NCBI GenBank assembly: GCA_035562355.1
Contig: DATMXU010000231.1
Span: 1 to 35,961, forward strand
From: Pseudoflavonifractor sp035562355
GTDB taxonomy: Bacteria > Bacillota > Clostridia > Oscillospirales > Oscillospiraceae
DNA length: 35,961 nucleotides
Direction: 5' to 3'
The position numbers and the translations under genes were made by a program. Shown piece after piece: positions 15,751 through 22,813 of the stretch. Position 1 is the stretch's first letter, and every line of letters begins with the position of its first letter. Under the pieces are notes generated by a model. The model was not told where the DNA came from and searched no databases. It saw nothing but the letters and a program-made list of their open reading frames with translations.

Positions 15751-17502
15751 TTGTTCAAAAAGGTTTTGGAATACACGGGCGAATACCGCAAGACCACCTA
15801 TGCGTCTATCGCGGTGATGCTGGTCGGCCTGGTAATGAATGTGGTCCCCTTTTTCTTTGTCTACCAAATCATCCGGCCGCTCCTGATGCGTGAGCCACTG
15901 GACTTGGGCTATGTGGCCGCTCTGGTGGCCGCCATCGCCGTCTGTGCGGTGCTGTACGCCATGTTCTATGTGTGGGGGCTGATGCTCTCCCACCACTCGG
16001 CCTACCATACGCTGGAAAACCTGCGCATCTCCCTGCAGGGCAAGATGGAGGCACAGCCCTTAGGCGCCATTCAGGAGAAAGGCGTCGGCGCGATCAAGAA
16101 GATGTTCATCGACGACATCGAGACCATCGAGCTGCTGCTGGCCCACGCGCTGCCCGAGGGGATCGCCAACCTGGCGGTGCCCGCCATGGTGTTCGTCGGC
16201 ATGTTCTTTGTGGACTGGAAGCTGGCGCTGCTGTCGCTGTGCTCCCTGCCCCTCGGCATTGTCTCCATGGCGGTGATGTACAAGATCGGCATGCGCGACA
16301 TGGGGACCTATTACGGGGCGGCTAAGAAGATGAACAACACCATTGTAGAGTATGTCAACGGCATGGAGGTCGTCAAGGTCTTCAACCGGGACGGCGAATC
16401 CTATCACCGTTTTGAGGGCGACGTGAAGAGCTACCGGGACCTCACCTTGGGCTGGTACAGGATGTGTTGGCCATGGATGGCGCTCTACAACAGCATTCTG
16501 CCCTGCGTGGCGCTGCTGACCCTGCCCCTGGGCGCGTATTTTGTACTGAGCGGCTCCTCCACGCTGCCCGATCTTGTGCTGGTGCTGTGCATGTCCTTCG
16601 CCGTCGGCCCGCCCCTGCTCAAGGCGCTGAGTTTCATGTCCACCCTGCCGCAGATCAACTATAAGATCGAAAGCCTTGAGGCCATGATGGGCGGCGCGCC
16701 GCTGCGGCAGATCGGCCGGCCCTTTACGGGAGCGGACCACTCCGTGGCCTTTGAAAACGTCCAGTTCGCCTATCAGGAGGACGAGGTGCTCCATGGCGTC
16801 TCCCTCCGGGCCGACGAGGGCAGCCTGGTGGCGCTGGTGGGGGAATCGGGCAGCGGCAAATCGACGCTGGCCAAGCTGCTGGTCCACTTCTACGACGTGA
16901 GCGGCGGCTCTATCAAAATCGGCGGACAGGACCTCCGGGATATGAGCCTTGAGGCGCTCAACAACCAGATCTCCTACGTGGCGCAGGAGCAGTTCCTCTT
17001 TAACACCAGCCTCCTGGAGAACATCCGCCTCGGCAAGCTGGATGCCACCGACGAGGAGGTGATGCGCGCGGCGGAGAAGGCGCAGTGCACGGAGTTTCTC
17101 GCCCGCCTTGAACATGGCGTTCACACCATGGCCGGCGACGGGGGCAAGCAGCTCTCCGGCGGCGAGCGGCAGCGCATCTGCCTAGCCCGCGCCATTTTGA
17201 AAAATGCGCCCATCATCGTCCTCGACGAGGCCACCGCCTTCATGGATCCGGAAAATGAGGAGAAGATGAACGCCGCCATTGCGGAGGTCATCAGGGGCAA
17301 GACCGTCATCGTCATCGCCCACCGCCTGCACTCCATCATAAACGCGGATCAGATCTGTGTGCTGGACAGCGGCCGCCTGGCGGCGGCAGGCACCCACAGC
17401 GAACTTCTGGAGCACTGCCCGGCCTATCAAAAGCTCTGGCAGGCCGCGGAGGGCAGCGCGAGGTGGAAGGTCAGCACCATGGAAGGGGAGAAAAACGCAT
17501 GA
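15751..17502 (+). CDS. ABC transporter, exporter-fold permease-ATPase (first gene of right pair)
   Basis: A 583-residue half-transporter with a membrane domain (about 15-300) and an ATPase domain. Walker A GESGSGKST is at 364-372, signature LSGGE at about 468-472, and Walker B with the catalytic Glu in LDEATAF follows. The start is TTG at 15751 with GGAGGAGGG about 8 bp upstream. It follows the binding-protein gene after 50 bp with no terminator visible, so it is probably in the same operon. Its counterpart is the first gene of the left pair. A heterodimer with the next gene is expected. Confidence 0.9.
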   Translation: MFKKVLEYTGEYRKTTYASIAVMLVGLVMNVVPFFFVYQIIRPLLMREPLDLGYVAALVAAIAVCAVLYAMFYVWGLMLSHHSAYHTLENLRISLQGKMEAQPLGAIQEKGVGAIKKMFIDDIETIELLLAHALPEGIANLAVPAMVFVGMFFVDWKLALLSLCSLPLGIVSMAVMYKIGMRDMGTYYGAAKKMNNTIVEYVNGMEVVKVFNRDGESYHRFEGDVKSYRDLTLGWYRMCWPWMALYNSILPCVALLTLPLGAYFVLSGSSTLPDLVLVLCMSFAVGPPLLKALSFMSTLPQINYKIESLEAMMGGAPLRQIGRPFTGADHSVAFENVQFAYQEDEVLHGVSLRADEGSLVALVGESGSGKSTLAKLLVHFYDVSGGSIKIGGQDLRDMSLEALNNQISYVAQEQFLFNTSLLENIRLGKLDATDEEVMRAAEKAQCTEFLARLEHGVHTMAGDGGKQLSGGERQRICLARAILKNAPIIVLDEATAFMDPENEEKMNAAIAEVIRGKTVIVIAHRLHSIINADQICVLDSGRLAAAGTHSELLEHCPAYQKLWQAAEGSARWKVSTMEGEKNA

Positions 17503-19259
17503 TTGCCTTAATGAGACGGATTCTCGCCGTATCCGGGAAGTACAAGGGCAGAATCCAGCTTGCCTTTGTATTCTCCTTTTTAAAGTCCTTCCTGGCAAAA
17601 GTGCCCATCGGCCTTGCCTTCGTCACACTCACCGCGTTTTATAACGGCACGGCGACCGCGCGGCTGTGCCTGTGGATGGGCCTGGCCATGCTCGGCTGCC
17701 TGCTGCTGCAGATCCTGTTTGCCAACATCGCCGACCGGCTGCAGTCGGCGGCCGGTTTCATGATCTTTGCCGACAAGCGTATGGAGCTGGGCGCGCATCT
17801 GCGCAGGATGCCGATGGGCTATTTTACCGAGGGCAACATCGGCAAAATCAGCTCGGTCTTGTCCACCGACATGGTCTTCATCGAGGAAAACTGCATGACG
17901 GTGCTTGCCGATATGATGAGCTACATATTCGCCCAGGCCATCATGATTTTGTTTATGCTGCTTTTCGACCTGCGGCTGGGCCTGGCGGCCGTCGGTATCC
18001 TGCTGATCATTCTGCTGGTGGCCCGCGGCATGAAGAAGGAGGCCCTTGAGGACTCCTCCTTCCGGCAGGAGCAGAGCGAGAACCTCACCGAAGCGGTGCT
18101 CGACTTCACCGAGGGCATCGGCATCATCAAAACCTATAATCTGCTGGGCGAAAAATCCAGGGAGCTCTCCGACAACTTCCGGGAGTCCTGCCGGGTCAGC
18201 CTGCAATTCGAGAAAAATCACTCGCCCTGGCAGCGCTGGCTGACCATCATCTACGGGCTTGGCTCGGCGGTCATCATCGCCCTGTCGGTATACCTGAACA
18301 CACAGGCCCTGATGGAGGCAACCTTCGTGGTGGGCGTCATGCTCTTCGTGTTCGACCTGTTCGGGCCGCTCAAAGCACTATACGGCCAAAGCGCCCGGCT
18401 GACGGTGATGAACAGCTGCATGGACCGGATCGAGGCGGTGTTCGCCGAGAGCGAGCTGCCCAACGGGGGCGTCGACACCATACCCGAGGCCGGCAACGCG
18501 CCCGAGGTGCAGTTTCAGGACGTGCGCTTTGCCTATGGTGAGAAGGAGGTTTTACACGGCATCTCCTTTGACCTGGCGCAAAACACCATGCTTGCTCTGG
18601 TGGGGCCCTCGGGTGGAGGCAAATCCACCATCGCAAATCTTCTGCCCCGCTTTTGGGATGTCAAATCGGGCCGGGTGCTGATCCGCGGCAAAGATGTGCG
18701 CACGGTGAAACTCAGCGACCTGATGGCTCACATCAGCATGGTATTCCAGCGGGTCTACCTGTTCCAGGATACCATCTACAACAATATCAGCATAGGCCGT
18801 CCCGACGCCAGCCGCGAGGAGGTGGTCGAGGCGGCCAGGAAGGCGCGGTGCTACGACTTCATCATGGCTCTGCCCAAGGGGTTCGACACCATGGTGGGCG
18901 AGGGCGGCGAGACCCTCTCCGGCGGGGAAAAGCAGCGCATCTCCATCGCGCGCTGCATTTTGAAGGACGCGCCCATCATCATACTGGACGAGGCCACCGC
19001 CAGCGTGGACGCGGACAACGAGGTCTATATCCAGCAGGCCATCAGCGAGCTGTGCAAGGGCAAGACTCTGATCGTCATCGCCCACCGGCTGGGCACCATC
19101 CGCAGCGCCGAAAAAATCCTGGTCGTCGCAGACGGCGCAATCACCCAGGAGGGCACGCACGACGAGCTGATGCGCGTGGATGGGACCTACCGGAACTTCG
19201 TGACCGCCCGGGAAAACAGCCGCGGCTGGAGCCGCAGAGAGCAAGTGCGTAAAAACTAA
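17499..19259 (+). CDS. ABC transporter, exporter-fold permease-ATPase (second gene of right pair)
   Basis: A 586-residue half-transporter when started at ATG 17499. That start overlaps the previous stop (ATGA) and follows GGAAGGGGAG. A GTG at 17463 would add 12 residues lying inside the upstream gene. Walker A GPSGGGKST is at about 369-377, signature LSGGE at about 473-477, and Walker B LDEATAS with the catalytic Glu follows. PMGYF and GGEKQRISIAR segments and a Gly-Trp near the C-terminus match the second gene of the left pair, showing that the two pairs are paralogous. It is the last gene of the rightward operon before a strong hairpin. Confidence 0.9.
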   Translation: MIALMRRILAVSGKYKGRIQLAFVFSFLKSFLAKVPIGLAFVTLTAFYNGTATARLCLWMGLAMLGCLLLQILFANIADRLQSAAGFMIFADKRMELGAHLRRMPMGYFTEGNIGKISSVLSTDMVFIEENCMTVLADMMSYIFAQAIMILFMLLFDLRLGLAAVGILLIILLVARGMKKEALEDSSFRQEQSENLTEAVLDFTEGIGIIKTYNLLGEKSRELSDNFRESCRVSLQFEKNHSPWQRWLTIIYGLGSAVIIALSVYLNTQALMEATFVVGVMLFVFDLFGPLKALYGQSARLTVMNSCMDRIEAVFAESELPNGGVDTIPEAGNAPEVQFQDVRFAYGEKEVLHGISFDLAQNTMLALVGPSGGGKSTIANLLPRFWDVKSGRVLIRGKDVRTVKLSDLMAHISMVFQRVYLFQDTIYNNISIGRPDASREEVVEAARKARCYDFIMALPKGFDTMVGEGGETLSGGEKQRISIARCILKDAPIIILDEATASVDADNEVYIQQAISELCKGKTLIVIAHRLGTIRSAEKILVVADGAITQEGTHDELMRVDGTYRNFVTARENSRGWSRREQVRKN

Positions 19260-19265
19260 AACAAA

Positions 19266-19308
19266 AGCTGCCCCGGCCCGCCGTTTGATACGGCGGGCCG
19301 GGGCAGCT
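19266..19308. terminator. Strong hairpin terminator between convergent operons
   Basis: A perfect 18-bp GC-rich stem (arms 19266-19283 and 19291-19308) with a 7-base loop. On the minus strand it is followed by TTTTGTTTTAG, so it is best suited to end the leftward O-acylation operon, while also able to stop the rightward ABC operon. Confidence 0.85.
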
Positions 19309-19314
19309 CCTCTG

Positions 19315-20424
19315 CTATCGTGCCGGGGGCTCCCGCAGCACGCCGCTCTGGTTCACCAGAGTGGTGCTGTACATGACGAGCACATCCTGGCCCTTCAGCT
19401 CCATCAGCTCCGGGATCAGAGCAGGAACCGTGTAGCGAATATCGATCAGGGTAATACGGCTGTACCCGCGCAGCAGCAGCGGAGCCAGGGCACTGCCGTA
19501 GGAGTCCCGGAAAATGACCAGCTCCTTCCCCGAGGTGTTGTGCGGATTGTCCAGCCGGACAAAGGCCGATCCACCGGAGAGGAAGAGCTCGTAAGGGTCT
19601 AGGCCCTCCGCTTTGGACAGGTCATAGACCTCGTCCCCGCCGGTGGCGGCCTGCTCGGCATGGTACACCCGGGCATCTCTTGTCTCCTCCGTAATCAGAT
19701 ACTCTATCCGCTCAGCCGACAGCGGCAGGGCCGACTGCCCATAGTATACGCCCCGGAAGGGGAACACCTCCCCCACCTCATAGCTTTGGGGAAAGGGATT
19801 CTCCTCAAGGCCCAGCCCCTGGGCCAGGGCGCCGGTCACACCCTCCAGGGTCTCCTGCCTCCAATGGGAATCGGTCTTATAGTAGTGGTCCAGCGACATC
19901 GTGTCAAACAGCCGGATATAGGTCATATCCTCCAGCTGCTGGGCCAGCAGCGCCTCCATCCTGTCGTAGTCCAGAGATAAATGGCCGGTCTCGGGCCCCA
20001 GATAATAGTTTTTATCGGGGATCAGGGTGTACCAGACCTTGGAGTCGCTGAAATAGAGGGCGCGAATCTGGCTGAGCTTGCGGGCGAACTGCTCCACCGA
20101 TGTCTCGTCCAAGGGGTACTCCATGGAGCAGGCATGGTCCTTGGCCACGTAGATATCATGGTTGTCGCTCTTGAGAAAGACATAGCGGTCAGCCAGGGCC
20201 TTTGTCGTGCGCAGCCCCTCCCTCAGCACAAACTGATCGGCGGCATAGCGCTCCATGTCGCCGAAAAAGCTGCCTTCCCATAACCGCTCCCAGGTAAACC
20301 GGGGAAACTCCGCCAACTTTCTCCGCTCGCTGACCGACAGGCTGCCGTCAGGCAACATGGCCGTGAGCAGTCCTCCTGCCAAAAGCATGGCACAAAAAAC
20401 GGCGATGATGCTTTTATTTCTCAT
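19315..20424 (-). CDS. DHHW / AlgX-AlgJ-type SGNH-like protein
   Basis: A 369-residue protein with one N-terminal membrane-spanning or signal segment (about residues 5-24) and an extracellular SGNH-like domain. Catalytic features are KTDSHW with Asp185 and His187, and FRDSYGSA with Ser308. These match the Asp-His and Ser of AlgX/AlgJ-type polysaccharide O-acetylation proteins and the DHHW family. ATG 20424 is chosen because AGGAGG sits 8 bp upstream; the longer GTG start lies in that ribosome site. The upstream MBOAT gene ends at the ribosome site, so the two are coupled. It probably takes acyl groups moved across the membrane by the MBOAT partner and places them on an envelope or extracellular glycan. 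Confidence 0.85.
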   Translation of the reverse strand: MRNKSIIAVFCAMLLAGGLLTAMLPDGSLSVSERRKLAEFPRFTWERLWEGSFFGDMERYAADQFVLREGLRTTKALADRYVFLKSDNHDIYVAKDHACSMEYPLDETSVEQFARKLSQIRALYFSDSKVWYTLIPDKNYYLGPETGHLSLDYDRMEALLAQQLEDMTYIRLFDTMSLDHYYKTDSHWRQETLEGVTGALAQGLGLEENPFPQSYEVGEVFPFRGVYYGQSALPLSAERIEYLITEETRDARVYHAEQAATGGDEVYDLSKAEGLDPYELFLSGGSAFVRLDNPHNTSGKELVIFRDSYGSALAPLLLRGYSRITLIDIRYTVPALIPELMELKGQDVLVMYSTTLVNQSGVLREPPAR

Positions 20425-20436
20425 TTCATACACCTC

Positions 20437-21831
20437 CTAAAACCGGAAATACAGAAAGGGACTGAAGGAGGAGTCGATCAGATACCCGGTGCACAGCAGC
20501 AGGAAAAGACCGGCCAGCGCGGGCTGCAGCACATTGACCAGCCGGGGCAGCCGCCGCCATAGGCCCCGGGCCAGGTCCCGCGCCAAGGGCGTCGCCCCCA
20601 GGCAAGCCGCCGCCAGCAGCACGGCGTAACTCCTGAGATAGTAAAGGGATTCGGCCCCGGCGAACGGCGCGCCGCTAAAGCCGGACATCCGGAGCAGCAG
20701 CATCCATCCCCCGGACATGGACTCGTTTTCAAAGATCACGAAACCGGCGGTCACCACAAGCAGCGTATAGATATGGCGCAGCAGCGCCGGCGCGCGCTCC
20801 AGCGCCCTGCCATATACCATTCTCTCCAATACCAGAACCACGCCAAAGTACAGGCCCCAGACCACAAAGTTCCAGCTGGCGCCATGCCACAAGCCGGTGC
20901 AGAACCAGACGATCAAGATATTGCGCAGCCATTTCAGCCTGGATACCCGGTTGCCGCCCAGCGGGATATAGAGATATTCCCGAAACCATGTGCCCAGAGA
21001 GATGTGCCAGCGGCGCCAGAATTCGGAGATGCTCTTTGATAAAAGGGGGTAGTCGAAATTTTCCAGGAAGTGAAAGCCCATAGCCCGGCCCAGGCCCAGC
21101 GCCATATCGCTGTAACCGGAAAAATCGAAATAGACCTGCAGCGTAAAGCTGACTGCCGCCAGCCAGGCCATCATCACAGAGCCCTCCGCCGAGCCGTGGG
21201 CGATCCTGTTCAGCTCGCCCAGCTGATTGGCGATCAGCACCTTTTTGGCCAGGCCCACCACAAAGCGAAACATGCCCTGCCCCACATCCTCCAGCGTGTG
21301 GCGGCGCCCTTTTAGCTCATCGGCTACCGTGGTATAGCGGACGATGGGCCCGGCCAGGAGCTGGGGAAACATGGTCGCATAGGCGGCATAGGGCAGCAAG
21401 CTTTTCTGCGCCCCGGCGTCGCCCCGGTACACGTCGACGGTATAGCTGATTGTCTGAAACACATAAAAGCTGATCCCCAGCGGAAGGGGGAGCTTCAGCG
21501 GGGGCACCCGGGTATTGAACAGGCCGTTGCATATCCCGATCAGAAAGTCGGCATATTTGAAAAACATCAGCGTCAGAAGGCTAACAGCCACGGATGCAGC
21601 CAGCCACCCCCGGCTGCGCGTCCGCCCGTTTTTATGGATCATCCTGCCGCACACAAAGCTGCACCCTGTCACCCCCAGCAGTAAAAAGGTATAGATGGGC
21701 TCGCCCCAGAAATAGAAAAACAAGCTGAAGGCCAGCAGCGCGAGGTTTTTCCCTCGCGGGGGCGTGCAGGCATAGCACAGCAGAAATACGGGCAGAAAAA
21801 AGTATAAAAAGGTAATACTTGAAAAAAGCAT
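20437..21831 (-). CDS. MBOAT-family membrane O-acyltransferase, AlgI/DltB-like
   Basis: A 464-residue polytopic membrane protein of the MBOAT family, which passes acyl groups across the membrane. The family blocks are all present: FDFSGYSDMALGLGRAMG (about 235-252), FWRRWHISLGTWFREYLYIPLGG (core RRWHISLGTWFREYLY, His276) and LWHGASWNF with the catalytic His316. The start at 21831 is preceded by GGGAGAGA. The frame extends 15 codons further upstream, but those run into a hairpin region and do not resemble the family. It is coupled to the downstream AlgX-type gene. The acceptor is unknown: secondary wall polymer, exopolysaccharide or teichoic-like glycan. Confidence 0.92.
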   Translation of the reverse strand: MLFSSITFLYFFLPVFLLCYACTPPRGKNLALLAFSLFFYFWGEPIYTFLLLGVTGCSFVCGRMIHKNGRTRSRGWLAASVAVSLLTLMFFKYADFLIGICNGLFNTRVPPLKLPLPLGISFYVFQTISYTVDVYRGDAGAQKSLLPYAAYATMFPQLLAGPIVRYTTVADELKGRRHTLEDVGQGMFRFVVGLAKKVLIANQLGELNRIAHGSAEGSVMMAWLAAVSFTLQVYFDFSGYSDMALGLGRAMGFHFLENFDYPLLSKSISEFWRRWHISLGTWFREYLYIPLGGNRVSRLKWLRNILIVWFCTGLWHGASWNFVVWGLYFGVVLVLERMVYGRALERAPALLRHIYTLLVVTAGFVIFENESMSGGWMLLLRMSGFSGAPFAGAESLYYLRSYAVLLAAACLGATPLARDLARGLWRRLPRLVNVLQPALAGLFLLLCTGYLIDSSFSPFLYFRF

Positions 21832-21869
21832 CTCTCTCCCCCGCCGGTCGGTATTTCTTCTTATGAAAA

Positions 21870-21900
21870 GAGCCACAGCCTGTTCATGTTGCTGTGGCTC
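21870..21900 (-). terminator. Terminator-like hairpin after the DUF4358 gene
   Basis: Arms GAGCCACAGC and GCTGTGGCTC (10 bp) flank an 11-base loop, followed on the minus strand by TTTTC. It lies between the DUF4358 gene and the MBOAT gene and could attenuate transcription so that the lipoprotein is made in excess. Confidence 0.6.
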
Positions 21901-21914
21901 CTCCCTATCATGCC

Positions 21915-22391
21915 CTATTTCGCCAAGCCCTGAAATGCCTCGGCATACTTTTCCGAATCCTCGGCCATCACCAGCAGCACCAGATTGCCGGCGCTCTCCA
22001 CCTTCACATCGGAGGGGTCCACCCCCACGCAGATCCAGCGCTGGGGATTGGCATGCTCCTTGATGTCGGCAACGGCCCCATCCACGTCAGTCCCGTCTTT
22101 GACCCGCAGCAACACCACTAGGTGTGGAGAGGCGCTGATCATCGGCTCGCTGATCAGGCTCTCGGTAAACTCCACATCCTTGGTACCCAGGTAGGACTCC
22201 ACATTGTCGTCAGTAAGCTCGCCTTCTATCAGCGAAATCTCATCGGCAACGGCCAGGCCGCTGTTTTCGTACACCTTGGCCATAATGTCGGCCAGGTCGC
22301 CGTCGATCTGCTTTTGCGGGGCCTTTTGCCCGCAGGCCGCCAGGCTCAGCATGATAGCGGAAGCCAGCGCCAGGGATAACATCTTTTTCAT
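21915..22391 (-). CDS. DUF4358 lipoprotein
   Basis: A 158-residue predicted lipoprotein. The signal peptide ends with LSLAAC, giving lipidated Cys20, and is followed by one small domain with a DGDLADIMAKVYENSG-like start and repeated short acidic stretches. I recognise it as DUF4358, a family commonly encoded beside MBOAT/DHHW genes in Clostridia. ATG 22391 follows AAGGAG with 8-bp spacing; a longer start at 22415 lacks a ribosome site. Its role is unknown. A periplasm-facing accessory or sensor of the acylation system is an inference from context. Confidence 0.8.
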   Translation of the reverse strand: MKKMLSLALASAIMLSLAACGQKAPQKQIDGDLADIMAKVYENSGLAVADEISLIEGELTDDNVESYLGTKDVEFTESLISEPMISASPHLVVLLRVKDGTDVDGAVADIKEHANPQRWICVGVDPSDVKVESAGNLVLLVMAEDSEKYAEAFQGLAK

Positions 22392-22566
22392 TCTTACGCT
22401 CCTTTTTCCTGACAAGAGATACCGCGGGCAGCAAGCTTAAGCCCGGTATATTCCTTGGACGCAAAAGATGGCCGAGGAGTTCCCTAAACACTTCGGCTTA
22501 CACTTATGCAACAATTCCGCAGGGCCTGTGATATGCTCTGCCTGAAAGGGCCTGTATGAGACTGCT

Positions 22567-22678
22567 GACCGCGGCATGGGTCTCGCCATCGCCAAGGCCA
22601 TCGTAGAGGCCCATAGGGCAGGCTCCTCGCCGAGAGCGAGCTGGAAAAACGGCACGCTTTACGGCGGTGCTGCCGTAG
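22567..22678 (+). pseudogene. Remnant of a sensor histidine kinase C-terminus
   Basis: Reading the plus strand in shifting frames gives DRGMGLAIAKAIVEAH, then RLLAESELEN, then GT, then FTAVLP followed by TAG. This is the G2 box and final strand of a histidine-kinase ATPase domain. At least three small frame changes break it: near 22615, in the A-run near 22648, and near 22657. Upstream sequence (PER, LYE-ADRG-like) suggests slightly more of the domain, but no intact kinase or response regulator is left. Confidence 0.75.
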
Positions 22679-22689
22679 CCGGACAGAAA

Positions 22690-22734
22690 CAGAGAGAATG
22701 CGGAGAGATTTAAAAATCTCTCCGCATTCTCTCT
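22690..22734. terminator. Perfect 21-bp hairpin, probable bidirectional terminator
   Basis: Arms at 22690-22710 and 22714-22734 (core GAGAATGCGGAGAG) are perfectly complementary around a TAA loop. It sits 80 bp beyond the stop of the leftward surface operon. No T-run follows on either strand, so termination may rely on stem strength, or it may be an mRNA 3'-end protector or small mobile-repeat remnant. Confidence 0.55.
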
Positions 22735-22813
22735 GCCCGTTATTTCATCTTGATGTACCCCGCCCTCCCTTCTGTCATCAGAGATGGAGGGACGCGGGCA
22801 GGCAGCCTGAGTA

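Larger units (their letters stand above)
22392..22813. other. Gene-free stretch with kinase remnant and hairpin
   Basis: The 422-bp gap between the DUF4358 gene and the large surface-protein gene. It holds the histidine-kinase remnant and a long hairpin. In 22392-22566 I see only the DUF4358 ribosome site and no convincing promoter or RNA element. Confidence 0.6.

Noticed and set aside
16060..17124. A 354-codon minus-strand open frame within the first right-hand exporter-fold gene
   Set aside because: The plus strand encodes Walker A and the ABC signature here; the His/Gln-rich antisense translation is not protein-like.
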